From: Gracilariopsis chorda
Lineage: Eukaryota; Rhodophyta; Florideophyceae; Gracilariales; Gracilariaceae
Direction: 5' to 3'
Length of the DNA: 64,000 nt
NCBI GenBank assembly: GCA_003194525.1
Contig: NBIV01000042.1
Span: forward strand, 62,001-126,000
Positions within the stretch are counted from its first letter, which is position 1. Every line of letters starts with the position of its first letter. The position numbers and the translations under genes were made by a program. This document shows positions 23,851 to 35,022 of this stretch, one piece after another. Under the pieces are notes generated by a model, which made no database searches, was not told the origin of the DNA, and saw nothing but the letters and a program-made list of their open reading frames with translations.

Positions 23851-25290
23851 TTGTACGAGAAATCCCAGCTGGCGCTGGCTAATGGAATTGTCTCCATTTC
23901 CCCGGATGTTCCTTTCCGGATGTTGGTTGCCAACCTTCGCAAAAACCCCCAGTATCTGGTAAAACACCAAGTAATTGGGAGTGTAACCCCCCATCCTATG
24001 GGAATGCTGCCAACGAAGATGACAGCCGCCGATGTACTCGGAGTTACCACCTCTTCTGAGGAGTTCGCCCTGCCGTCCGAAGACGTCAAGTCTAAGGAGG
24101 GGGAGGAAACTGCTACTTCAGCGTTGAACATACCGGGTAACTCGGAATTGCCAACCAAACCTGTTCCACAGGACAATGCTCCATCGAGCAACGACCGGAT
24201 TGATCCGGAAAAAGCACTTGAAGCGCTGGACGTCAGCCAAGTGCCAGAGTCGCACCGCGACAAACTCCGTACTATGTTACGGGAATTCACCACAATGTGG
24301 GATGGCTCGCTTGGCGAGATTAATGCAACGGAACACCGGATCGATTTAATCCCCGGTGCGCGACCGGTTGCACAACCCCCTGACAGGGCAGGTCCGAAAG
24401 CTCGGGAAGAGGAGCAGTCCCAAGTGGACAAGATGCTCCGCGCAGGTGTGATTGAGCCCGCTCAATCGCCCTGGGCATCCCCAGTTGTACTGGTTTTAAA
24501 GGCCGACGGAACCTGGAGGTTCTGTGTCGACTACCGGCGGCTCAATGCCGTGACCGTTAGGGACACGTACCCTATCCCTCGTATAGACGAGTGCATTGAC
24601 TCCCTTGGAGACGCCACCGTGTTCACGGCCCTTGATGCCAATTGGGGATATTGGCAAGTACCTGTCAGACAGGAGGATCGCGACAAAACCGCATTCACCT
24701 GCCATGCAGGAACGTACCTCTTCAAGCGGATGCCATTTGGGTTAACCAACGCCCCCGCCACCTTTCAGCGTGCAGTAGATATCCTACTCAACCGCTTTAA
24801 GTGGCGGAGTTGTCTGGTCTACCTTGATGATATTATCATCTTCTCCAACTCGTTGGACGACCATCTCACTCACGTCCGAGACGTGCTGACCGTACTCCGC
24901 GATGCTGGAATTACCCTGAAGTTGAGGAAATGCGAGTTTTTCACGGATACTGTGAAGTATCTGGGTCACATTATCCGTCCTGGACGGTTAGCGATCGAGA
25001 AAGCTCGAGTCAAATCCCTCGTTGAGGCGAAAGAACTCCGTACTCAAACGGAACTGCGCTCCTTTCTGAGGCTGGTCAACGTCTATCGACCGTTTATCTC
25101 GAACTTTTCGGATACTGCGGCGCCCCTGAACGCGTTCTTGCGAAAGGGGAACCTCCCAAAACTGGGAACATTTACGCCCGAGCAATCGGAAGCCTTTAAC
25201 TCCTTGAGGGAGGCTGTCACATCAGCACCAATCCTACATCTCCCAAAACTTGGGTTGCCATACTCCGTAGATACGGACTCGAGCGACTAC
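23851..25290 (+). pseudogene. Element A reverse transcriptase
   Basis: Classic Ty3/gypsy RT: WRFCVDYRRLNAVTVRDTYP, FTALDANWGYWQVPV, KRMPFGLTNAPATFQR and the catalytic YLDDIIIFS, then the thumb KLRKCEFFTDTVKYLGHII. It copies element RNA into cDNA in cytoplasmic particles. The domain itself reads well; the element as a whole is broken. Confidence 0.95.
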
Positions 25291-25620
25291 CAAGTTGGGT
25301 GTGCTCTTTTTCAAACCACCCCCGAGGGGAACGACATCCAATCGGTTATTGGTCGCGCTCGCTCAATGTTCATGAGCGGAACTACTCCGTATCGGAGAAA
25401 GAGTGCCTCGCCGTCGTATGGGCGATGACCACTCTGCGCCTCTACCTTATGGGAGTTCACTTCACCGTGTGCACGGATCTTTCCTCATTGAGGTGGTTAA
25501 TGAATATCTCCGACCCGTCGGGACGCCTCATGCGCTGGAGACTCCGCCTCGCGGAATATGACTTTCAAGTCATTTATAAAAAGGGCGCGCAGAACACCCA
25601 AGCCGACGCCTTGTCGCGGT
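25200..25620 (+). pseudogene. Element A RNase H
   Basis: YSVDTDSSDYQVGCALFQ has the first catalytic aspartate. YSVSEKECLAVVWAMTTLRL has the glutamate. TDLSSLRWLMNISD and NTQADALSRLP complete the domain. It degrades the RNA strand of the hybrid. Overlaps a break in the element. Confidence 0.9.
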
Positions 25621-25949
25621 TACCCACAAGTGGGGAAGCACTCCCAACGGAGGATGATGAAGTCCCATGTTTCATGGCCATAGACCTGGATGATCCGGAA
25701 TGTGCCGTCGAGGCTGGGCCAGAAAACTGGGACGAGGATGCTGATTTTGACGAACTACTTGCATCGCGAGATGAATCTGAGAACCCGTTACCGGGAAACT
25801 TTGTACCGGTATCACCGGAAGAAATGATCCGAGAACAATTCGGCGACCCATTCTGTACGAGGATTCGTGCCCGTCTTAACGGTGGTGAAGATCTCCCTTT
25901 CGGGGTAAACGACAAAGGCTACCTCGTAAGGAAGGTCGAAGCCCGCCCA

Positions 25950-26720
25950 CAGATTGTGGTACCTCATTCCCTGCAGTCGCGGGTGTTACATCTATCACAC
26001 TACGCCCCCATTGGAGGTCACCCAGGTGGGAGGAAACTCTACCTAACCCTGCGAAGGGATTTCTATTGGCCCGCCATGGCGGTGGATTGCTACGCAACCG
26101 TGCGGTTTTGTAGCGAATGCGCGAAGAATTGCGTCAAACTCCGCAAAAATGCGAAGAAGATGAAACTATTCCCCGCAAGGGCGCCACTCGAGTTTATCGC
26201 AATTGTTTTTCTCGGACCACTACTCACCACAAAACGTGGAAACAAGTTTCTACTTGTCATCACCGACCGCTTTTCTAAGCTGGTACGGACTGTCCCTCTT
26301 CGGAGGATAACCGCTCTCACGGTGGCCCAGGCTCTGGTGACGCACTGGATTTTTGTCTACGGTCCCCCTGTGGAGGTGCTCTCCGACAACGGGAAGCAGT
26401 TCGTGAGCAAGTTCTTCCAGGATGTTTGTCGCATCCTGGATGTCAAGAACTTGTTCACGACTACCTACCACCCCCAGTGTAATGGGCAAGTTGAACGGTT
26501 TAACCGGACGTTACTCGCGGCGTTACGTTCCTACGTCGCAGACCACCCGAAGAACTGGGACATGTACGCTAATGCGGTTACCTACGCGTACAATACGCAG
26601 GTACACCAGACTACCGGAGTTTCGCCATTCGAGTTGGTTCTATCTAGAACACCCCCGCCTGTGGCGCTGGAACCCCAAGCTACCTTGGACAATTTCCCAT
26701 CTGTGGGTATCTACCGGTAG
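25950..26720 (+). pseudogene. Element A integrase
   Basis: The HHCC zinc region has VLHLSHYAPIGGHPGGRKLY and CSECAKNC. The DDE core has ITDRFSKLVRTVPL (first Asp), EVLSDNGKQFVSKFF (second Asp) and YHPQCNGQVERFNRTLLAAL (Glu). It joins cDNA to host DNA. The C-terminal beta domain (GPFKVIAVN) follows near 26920. Confidence 0.95.
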
Positions 26721-27039
26721 CAATGGAAGCAATGGCTTTCCAAGCTGGTCCCAGCTGCGCGGATGTCGATGGCACGGGCTCAAGCCGCTTACAAGCGGGG
26801 TTTTGATGCTCGCTTGCGAGGGAAACCGTCCCTGATTCGGGCGAATAACTACATCTTCATAAGGAAAGAGTACTACAACCTGGAACGGGAGAAGCGCCAT
26901 AAACTCTCGCCTGTGGCGGATGGACCATTCAAGGTCATCGCTGTGAACACCGACACTGTCGTGGTAGAGATGGGCGACACGCACGAACGGATCTCCCGTT
27001 ATCGTGTTGTCCTTGCCCCTCCTCCCTCGTCAGAGGTAG

Positions 27040-28590
27040 TCCTGGATCCAGGCAACCGCGTTTCTACGGACTCTGCAACACCGGAACCATCCGGGAGTAC
27101 TAGACCTACGGTACTACCACACCCCAGCCGGGGACTCTCAGATCTACCGACTCTGTCGGACTCACCGGCTCAGCCGGGTAGTTCGGGCCCCTCAGCGCCC
27201 GCCCCTACCACGTCTGCCCCACTGGCGCGCATCTATACCCGCCAGGCGGGGAATGTTATCCCTTATCCCGCCGCTCCGTCTAAGGAGGGGGAGGAGAACA
27301 CTCGTTTTCGAGGAACGATATCGCCGTCGCATCGGGAAACACACCGTAACATACGGAACACTGACCGTGGAGCACGGAGTATGTCACGCCACACTAATCC
27401 CCCGTTCCCGGGCAGTGCTGTGCAACAGGAACCAGACGCGCAGGCCCCGCAAAAGCGGCAAATACACCGTTTGTCACGGGAAAACGAGAAGCCTCACTCC
27501 AATACCGCAGCAGCGGAAAGGCAATCGCCCAATCCATCCCCTGAGGCATCGCCACAAACGCGGAAAACATACCGTGCTACACGGGAAGTTGAAGCGCAAC
27601 TACCGCACACCCCTGTCAGGGAAGGATCCCCGATAAGGGAGTATGGTGACGATTGCCACCAATCCCCTGAGCAGGGCGATGCCTCGAAGCCGCCGTTGGC
27701 GGAAGTCCCCGCGGAAGCGGTTCAATCAGGTCGATCAGACCCGCGCCCTGCGGAGAAGAGGCGCCCAGATACACCAGCGCCGCTGGGAAATCCCCACACC
27801 CAACCTGGGTAAAAAGGCAGCCAAGCCGCAGCCGAAGCTTCAGGCCTTGGCCTGCAAGCGCGGGAAACGCCTCCCGTCGTCGACGGAATTGAAGCCCCCG
27901 TTCCGGGGAATAATTTGCGCCACCTCCCGCAACGCTGCGGGGAAGAACCGAGGAACTCGGAAAAAGTGCACGCCATCGCACGCTCGAAACCGGTCATACC
28001 AGACGCTGCTCCTCCGCGTGGAGACGGTGCACCGCACTTAGCGGCCAAGCCCCTGAAAAGAGTGTCCTCGGCACCTGCCCGGCACCCTCCAAAGGGAAAT
28101 TTTGACCAAAATACCAGTGTACCGGAGTTAGCCCCAGGCAACCCGTCAGTAGCCGGGGACACCACGGCATCGCCGGAACGTATGGTGCGGAGCGCTCGTG
28201 CTCCTGGCAGGGAGGTGGTTTGCTACCCAATCACCGTGTCGCACGGGACCCCCCAGGGGATTGTGGAAATGCCGATTCTGCAGGAGCGGTCATCTTCCTG
28301 CAAACTCACGGTTCGTGAGCTCAACCGCGAAGGCGGAGCCCAAGTCCCCCGCCGACTGGCTGTTCGCCCGCAATACCGCGAAAGCGGAAATGAACCTACC
28401 CCAATGGGGAATGACTTGCCGGTGAAAACCGTGGCACCACACACCCTCTTGAGGGATATCTTCCCGCATGAGCAGCGGCCGCTATCACAGCGCACGGCAA
28501 CGCCGGAGTTATCGCCGAACACCCTGCTAAGCGACATTATACCGCACAGCGGGCAGCCCCCGCAAGGAAGTACAACCACCACCCGGCACG
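27040..28590 (+). pseudogene. Element A long disordered post-integrase linker
   Basis: About 500 codons of proline-, serine- and arginine-rich sequence lie between the integrase C-terminal domain and the chromodomain, much longer than in most chromoviruses. It contains a repeated R-x-x-R peptide (THRNIRN, IHRLSRE, TYRATRE) encoded by repeated DNA around the CCGT-N5-ACGG palindromes at 27344, 27467 and 27572. No fold is recognisable. Function unknown. Confidence 0.7.
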
Positions 28591-28599
28591 GCCGGCAGG

Positions 28600-28790
28600 T
28601 CTACGAACGAGAGTTCGTAGTAGACCGACTTGTCGGACACACCTGGGACCAGGATGGTATTCTACAATACCGCGTCCGCTGGTACGGGTACGACCCCAGT
28701 GGGGATACGTGGGAGCCAATTGAACACCTCCCACGGTCGCAGGTCATGCGATACCACCGTCAAACGGGAACTGCAGCCCCAGCCACGCTG
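28600..28790 (+). pseudogene. Element A chromodomain
   Basis: REFVVDRLVGHTWDQDG is followed by YRVRWYGYDPSGDTWEP and IEHLPRSQVMRY. This is a complete chromodomain with the aromatic residues (Y, W, Y/W) that bind methyl-lysine in the family. It marks the element as a chromovirus and suggests targeting to marked chromatin. Confidence 0.9.
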
Positions 28791-29055
28791 GTTAATGCCC
28801 AAGTCGGGTAACGTTGCCGCGTGAGCGGAGAGAGATAGGAAATGATAACAAGGCAAGGTCCGTCGAGGACGGGGATCTCAAACGAGAATAAACGTTCAAA
28901 ACGGGAAAGTTTATTCAAGGGAGCAGCTAGCTCCCCACAACACTATACTACAATAGCCGGCTATGCCAGGAAAGAAGAACCGGAGACGGCGTACGCGCTT
29001 TTATCACCCATTTTCGTCTGGGAACCCTCCGCGTCCGCGGTCGTTTTCCCGTCTT

Positions 29056-29065
29056 AGGGGGGGGA
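29056..29065 (+). other. Element A polypurine tract
   Basis: AGGGGGGGGA, followed by TA and then the 3' LTR at 29068. Primes plus-strand cDNA in LTR elements. Confidence 0.9.
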
Positions 29066-29067
29066 TA

Positions 29068-29894
29068 TGTAGTGCAACGCCCTCAGGGAGGGATTTTTGG
29101 TACTTGAACGCTTTCCCGATATTATCGGTTGTGTAGTGTGTATATCAACTACGCCCCACTATGGTGGATATGGACACGTGGGACACGGTTTTGGGTCAAT
29201 TGCCGGTTGGCCACAGTAGTGGATGTTGCCACGAAATGTGGAGTATTTTAGTTATTATTATTTATTATTTTCACACCCATTTCTGGGAAGCTAGTACTTA
29301 GTGCGACGGCGCACTGCCGTCGCACCAGTAAAACTTCCCCAACAAGGGACCCCAACCTGGGGAATTGGCTCTAGTTGTTACCGCTTGCGCGCGTACTCTA
29401 CTCCTCCTTGGAGGGAAACGCCGTAAACCACGGGACATCTAACCCCCTTGCACATCTAAAGAAGCCCATCCTTGGGAGTATAATTGTTCCAATCATATTG
29501 GTGTTTCGCCCTGTATAGGGAGTCCTGTCCACCGGCATCGCCGTATCTGTTCGTCGCTCTCGCGACTCACTTCGTCCTCTCTTCCTCTTCTTCGCCCTTC
29601 GTTCTTCCCCTTTTTAGGGTAGCACCTCCCGCTACCCGCGGCCCTCGTGTGCGCATCCGCTCACACACCCCCACTTACGTGGAAACATACCTCTACTGAG
29701 GATCACACCCCGCTCACGCGGATATCGATTCTTCGCCTTCACCTCCCTGCGCGAGTCGCGACAGGTGTCCCTGGTCTTACAAACCGGCTTCGCCGTGACA
29801 CCTCTGGGAGGGCTCTACCCAACTGGGTTCACCTCGTGAGAGGAAGATCCTGAACGTCTTTCGGTGTTTTTCCCCTTTGGGGCATTGCACCACA
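29068..29894 (+). repeat. Element A 3' LTR
   Basis: 827 bp, same ends as the 5' LTR, and followed at once by the CTTGC duplication and the continuation of the transposase gene. Confidence 0.95.
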
Positions 29895-31163
29895 CTTGCG
29901 ATGTCACGGAACAGATTTGAAATGCTTAGAAGTTCAATATGCTTCAGCGGAAGTGGTGTGACTGAAGATCAGGGAATCGCGCGTTGGTCCTTCGTAGCAG
30001 ATTTTGTGAAGGCAATCAATGACCATCGTCGTTGTTTTGTCAAGCCATCACATGCCTTATGTGTTGACGAAAGAATTTCACCATGGTACGGATTAGGCGG
30101 TAATTGTATTGAAGTCGGGCTTCCACACTATACGGCATTAGATAGAAAGACGGAAAATGGTCTTGAAATGAAGGCCGTATGTTGTGCACCAAGTGACATA
30201 ATGCTGAACATTGAACTCAGTATGGGTGCAAATATTCCAGAACAAGTTTTTGATTCTGGTAACGCCCATGTAACGGCAGTCTTACGTCACTTAGTGTAAC
30301 CATGGTTTGGATCAGGAGTTTTAGTATGTGCGGATTCCTTTTTTGTGTCAGTAAGTACCGCGAAAGCATTACTGGAGATATGTTTAAGGTTTACTGGAGT
30401 CGTCGAAAATGCTACTCGTGTATATCCTATGACACATTTCTCCGAAACTACTCTATCGGACAGGGGAGATTTTGTATTTATTCTATCAAAAGGAGGCATT
30501 ATCAATAATGATATAATGGCTGTAATGTAGATGGGCAGAGAAAGAAGGTATTTCGTATCAACCTCTAGCATGGTTAATCCTGGTTCTCCTATTATTCGAG
30601 AAAGGTGGAGACGGGAGGGAAATATTTCTAAGAAAGTGGAATTGGAGGTCGCAATTCCTGACGTGTGTGAAGAGTATTACAAGAACTGTTCAATGGTCGA
30701 TTGCCATAACAGATGCAGACAAGATGATCTGAATCTGCCGAAGAAAACTGAAGTGAAAGAGTGGTCATTTCGAGTGAATTGCTCTCTTTTATCCATTTGT
30801 ATTGTGTTCGCGTGGAAGTTGTACAAAGCCGCAAATGGAACCAGAAACGTGAAAAATCTGCATCAATTCTATTGCCAATTGGCTGATGAATTAATTTAGA
30901 ATACATGGGATACCACAGGTCTAATGAGTAGAGATGAGCAAGAATGTGAAAATTTTCATGAGAAGCCAATGTTTACAGGCACTGGCTTGCATTTAATGTT
31001 AACGAATGAAGGAGACAAAACAAGGATGGCAAGATTAAGAAAGCTTTATATCAAGTACGATGCAATTTCTGCACAGGTAGTACAAAGTCCACGTTTTTAT
31101 GTTCTGCGTGCTATATCAGAAAGGAAAAAGAAGGGTTTTTATGTCACACTGGTACTAATATAG
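29895..31163 (+). pseudogene. piggyBac-like transposase, 3' part (catalytic)
   Basis: Begins AMSRNRFEMLRSSICFSG, the conserved segment just before the piggyBac catalytic core. CVDERISPWYG (Asp near 30066) and VLVCADSFFVSV (Asp near 30333) are the first two acidic residues of the RNase H-like core. SMVDCHNRCRQDDLNLP and EWSFRVNCSLLSICIVFAW follow as in the family. One frame continues throughout, with stops at 30297, 30528 and 30897, so it is a pseudogene of moderate age. It cuts and pastes DNA at TTAA in active relatives. Confidence 0.85.
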
Positions 31164-31585
31164 ATTGTTTTATGAAACAAATTGAAGAGTTTCACGGTAT
31201 TATGAAGTTCAGAAGCTGATATGGATGTCAACAACCTTGTCAACCTTCGTTTTTTATAATAAAAATCTATGTTTGAATGCAAAAGTTAACAATATTTTCA
31301 TTTTACCTTTAGCCCCCTACTAATTCAATCCGCGTTACTCAGACTTGCTAGATTATTTAAACTCTATGACGAAACTGCCCGTTTAACAGATGTCACCATA
31401 TTCTTTTTGCTGTTCAAGTGGGTGTTGAAAACGATCTGAGAGTTTAAATATATTGCTGTTTTGGCTCAGTGGTCGTCTTCTAGAACTACTTAAAGTTGAA
31501 AGACCACCCTGTTGGCCATTCTTAAAGTTCAAAATTTGAAATGTGGGGCCATGCGGATCAGATTTCAATTATTTTAATTTTGCGT

Positions 31586-31623
31586 GCCGGTGCGCTGGCC
31601 TCATATGAGGTCAGCGCACCGGC
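31586..31623. repeat. Subterminal palindrome, right end
   Basis: A 38-bp near-perfect palindrome, GCCGGTGCGCTGGCC to GGTCAGCGCACCGGC around TCATATGA, with one mismatched pair. It shares the CCTCATATGAGG core with the left end at 19015-19032. Confidence 0.85.
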
Positions 31624-31626
31624 CCA

Positions 31627-31639
31627 ATAGACACTAGGG
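31627..31639. repeat. piggyBac right terminal repeat
   Basis: ATAGACACTAGGG, inverted match to CTAGTGTCTAT at 18996-19006. The bases after it (AAGTAA) are not the TTAA expected for this family. Confidence 0.75.
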
Positions 31640-31699
31640 AAGTAACTCAAACGGATACAGCTATTCTGGCAAACTCGGTTGGTAAAGCGTTACACATGT

Positions 31700-33350
31700 G
31701 CATGAAACCCGGCTCAGGAGATCATGAGAGTAAACGGTCGCTCACCTGACACGTATTCCAGCAGTCCAAACTCCTAAGTGTGACAACGCTCATGAATCTG
31801 TGACTTCCCAATTCGGTAACCACTAGTATCCGGGCTATCCCTCAGGTCGCATCCAGGTCTCTGACTCATGCATCTGAGTCACATCTGATTGTCGGGTGCC
31901 ACCTATATATGAGTCGAAAGCACCCTTCGCCTCTGGGGGTCCATGGCACTACACTCTTGTGCCAGTAAGCACAATAAACCTTCCTGAACCTTCTGCCTAG
32001 ACTAAACCTGGACCAAACTGGAGCTGCTACGTCCACTATACTAGTCTCCTATTTGTGTGGAATGTAGAAACCTTTGGTAAAAGGGCGTATACAAACGTCC
32101 CAGTCACCGCGCGTGAGACAGCACAGAGCGTAAGAGGAGAGTAGGCAGACGTACCGCTTCAGGACAGAGCTCTCCTGGCATTAAAGTCTTCTCGTTCAGC
32201 CAATACTGGACATACTATTGTGACAACATCCGCAGTATCTGCTACACTGATCACCCTCCCGCCACTTGATGTCTTCCAGCAGTCATCGACTGCGGATAGA
32301 CAGAGTGGCCTTACACACCGCTTTGGAAAAGCCGACCCCGCGTTCTCGGACTTCCACTATTTCGTGCATATTGTTATCTCCAGCTACCGAATACGAAAGT
32401 ACTACACTACAGTTTGTATCAACCACACCTTTGCACCAAGTAAATATTCTGGTTTCCGCAATATTGACAAACTACTCCTCAACTTTATCAGGCTCCCCAT
32501 CGTTGAGCCCAGCTCTTCGCTCCTCAATCATCATGTTTTGAGTAAAAATGCATATATTCATGTGTAGCGAGATGTGCTACTTGGAGGAGCATCCGCAATC
32601 AGCGTAGTGCGGAGCAGGTAGAGCCTGGAAGGAAGAGCATAACAGGCCCAGACCTTTTCACTGATTCTATGGTTAGATCCCCCACTTTAAACGGAAGAAC
32701 GACTGCTGAGCAATGCCCACAACTTTCAAACGGTACAAGCTTCTACTCGACGTAGAACTGAAGTGTTGAATTGGACATTACAACTATCGGTCCACCGGTA
32801 ACATCGTGTGGCGACAGAGAAAGTGTACCTTGCCCCAAGATTGGACAAGCGCCTAGACGAAGGCCTACGCTTTTGTCATGTATGAAGCTTCGATGGAACA
32901 TCCAACGGGTGGCAACAGAAGAACAGGGTATCTCTGAGATTGCGCCAGAGCCCCGACGTCTACTTCGGCTCTGCAAGTGAGCGATGCTCATGAACTAGGG
33001 TTCGCTTCCGCATACGACTTTCAGGCTGGGCAAAGTAAATTGGCTGTTCGCCTAGTCAGCAGGGTGTTCAGGAGCCGAATACGCCGAAGGCCAGTAGAGG
33101 CGAGGAAAGAACGGGAAATACCCAGTGAGTATGGATAGCCAGGTGGATGGAATTGGACTATAGCTGCGCAGGCTATAGACTGTATTTTCGGCCTCGACAC
33201 GATAGTACCGTCGGGAACAATTGTTTTGAAATAACAGAACTGGAGTTCTGAGGCCACTAAGATAACGGCAAAACTTACCAACAAGCTGGATGGTGAGCTC
33301 GGTAGATTAATATTGCTGGCCACTGCGGCATTCCAATATTTAGTCTACGT
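31700..33350 (+). other. Possible 5' part of another LTR element (F)
   Basis: TATATAT at 31904 and AATAAA at 31973 sit about 65 bp apart, as promoter and poly(A) signal do in an LTR. At 32220-32567 a frame reads TLITLPPLDVFQQSS and HIVISSY, reminiscent of the start of some gag proteins. No LTR partner or pol is visible. If real it is a decayed fragment. Confidence 0.3.
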
Positions 33351-35000
33351 TACTGAATAGAATACATTTTACAGGTGTAAATGAGCCTGCGTTGTATAGT
33401 CGGCCAAATATGGCTGGCGAAGGTGCGCCTAAAGCAGGGCGGCACTGCGGCCAAAAACATTCCATTTTTAAGGCACTACGCTGTAATTACGAAATCTTTA
33501 CAACGCATAGAACAGGGATATGGCCTATGTGTAACGGAAAAGTCCAGTGTACTACATTATGATGAGATTCTTATCTGATCTACCCTGCAGTCGTACTGGT
33601 CTGTCCTACGTTTGGAATTGTTCGACAAAAACACCAAAAGCTCTGTTTGTGGTGCAAAACATAACATGGAGAAGGCACTCAAAGACGTTTTGGCCCTCCG
33701 GCCTAAATTAAGTAGTTCAGGAAAAGGAGCCTCTCACGAATGAGCACCATGAATGGTTGTAAACCGAGGATATCTTCCCGATATGCGGTTGAGGGTAGAC
33801 GATGACGACGTCAGTGCGCTGAGGTGGTTACGACGGGTCGGGGGCTATAAATGTGGCAAATCCGTGGTGGCACTCCAGATATGGGAAAAGCAGACCGTGA
33901 TGCACGTGACTGAGGCCGAAACAAAAGTGATAAGCAACGTAGATGACCGGTGTACCATGTGGTACGACTTTGATAAGTCGTAAAATAGTAAAGATAGAAA
34001 ACAAAACGATAAATACACACGGATTGTGGTGATTGTAATGTAGATGCGGCGACACGGATGAAAAACCTGCACCAGGAAGAGAATCTCTGAAGACGGTTGT
34101 CACCCACCAGGGGCTCTTACGTCAGAGGGGAACACTCAGTTGTCCAACATTTACTTCCCAGAGTCGGCCCGTGCCTGCCAACGTAAGAAGTTGGGAATCC
34201 AGCCCACTGTAAGGGTGAACTGAGTACAGTAGCTAAATAAATAAATAGATAGACAGATGCAGAATAGCTGTTACACTAACTTGGTCCAAATAGCACTACA
34301 AATATGCAAAACATTCAGCAATGCTGTGTAATTCATAGTTAAGCAACCTGTGGATCCATGTGAATGGGACAGGGCACCAGTCCATATATTTTGGACAAGA
34401 ATATGCCTTCTGATCCATATTTGGCTCGGCGCAGTAAAGAAGATTTTACATGCGCCAAAGTCAAAATATGGTGAATGAATCCAAAATGGTAGTGGTGACA
34501 CTACTTTTGACAGACACGTGGGCGGTCGAAGTGCATTTAATTGCCATTGGCTGGCAATGGAGAAATGAAAGCAGTGCCAGCCCCTCTCTTACTGAGTGTC
34601 TGGCACTCCTGTAGTGCGTTGGTGCTGTATACTACACTGGAGTAGTGCACCTGGCTAGCCAGTCGTTGCATTCCACCATTACTGCTGAGTGGCTTGCACT
34701 GTAATTTTTTCTGTAGTGCTAGCCATTCAGAGGCTAGGAGGCAATCAATATGCAGCAGCCGCCAATGCATTCCTAGCTTTGCTGCTGCTGCGGCTCCTGC
34801 TGCTGAAATTTTGACTGGAAGGGAGGTTTCGCGCCAAACGGCTGCTTTGCATGCACTGACGGAGGCATGCAAGGCGGTTTACCAGCGTAATGCCTGTTTT
34901 CAAATCGACAACACCCCATCATCCTTGAGCAAATCATTATAGTACAGGGGGTGTAGAAATCTCTGAATCTCTCACGAAACGTAATCGGAACTTATATGAA
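33351..35000. other. No recognisable gene; short simple repeats
   Basis: No domain is seen on either strand. (AAAT)n-like simple sequence lies at 34233-34250, and a CTG-rich stretch near 34780-34805 gives alanine/glutamine-like runs only. An inverted motif TTGCCA/TGGCAA lies at 34541-34557. Confidence 0.5.
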
Positions 35001-35022
35001 TCGAGTGGACGGAAAAACAGCA

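Larger units (their letters stand above)
21002..27584. repeat. Dispersed CCGT-N5-ACGG palindromes in element A
   Basis: Eight 13-mers CCGT-n-NNN-n'-ACGG with n and n' complementary were found by eye. They start at 21344, 21548, 22560, 22667, 23468, 27344, 27365 and 27572. Others have different spacing (21002-21017 with a 6-bp stem; 21844-21856; 22579-22591). Related palindromes with other arms are frequent, for example CTCCG/CGGAG at 20927-20939 and 25385-25397. They sit in coding DNA in more than one codon phase. Confidence 0.8.
19985..29894 (+). mobile_element. Element A: full-length Ty3/gypsy chromodomain retrotransposon
   Basis: A 9.9-kb element with LTRs of 824 and 827 bp, a primer-binding site, gag, protease, RT, RNase H, integrase, a long disordered linker, a chromodomain and a polypurine tract, bounded by CTTGC duplications. 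All parts are in the plus orientation inside a piggyBac-like transposase gene. By eye the LTRs differ at about 25 positions (near 3%), so it is younger than E and far younger than D. It has roughly half a dozen breaks. Element B at 59550 is a close relative. The DNA is unusually rich in short palindromes. Confidence 0.95.
18996..31639 (+). mobile_element. piggyBac-like DNA transposon split by element A
   Basis: The terminal repeats read CTAGTGTCTAT at the left and ATAGACACTAGGG at the right, resembling the CCCTAG-type ends of piggyBac transposons. Each end also carries a subterminal palindrome centred on CCTCATATGAGG. Inside is a transposase of the DDE_Tnp_1_7 (piggyBac) family, cut in two by LTR element A. 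Without A the transposon is about 2.7 kb, normal for the family. The expected TTAA target duplication is not intact at either edge. Confidence 0.8.
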
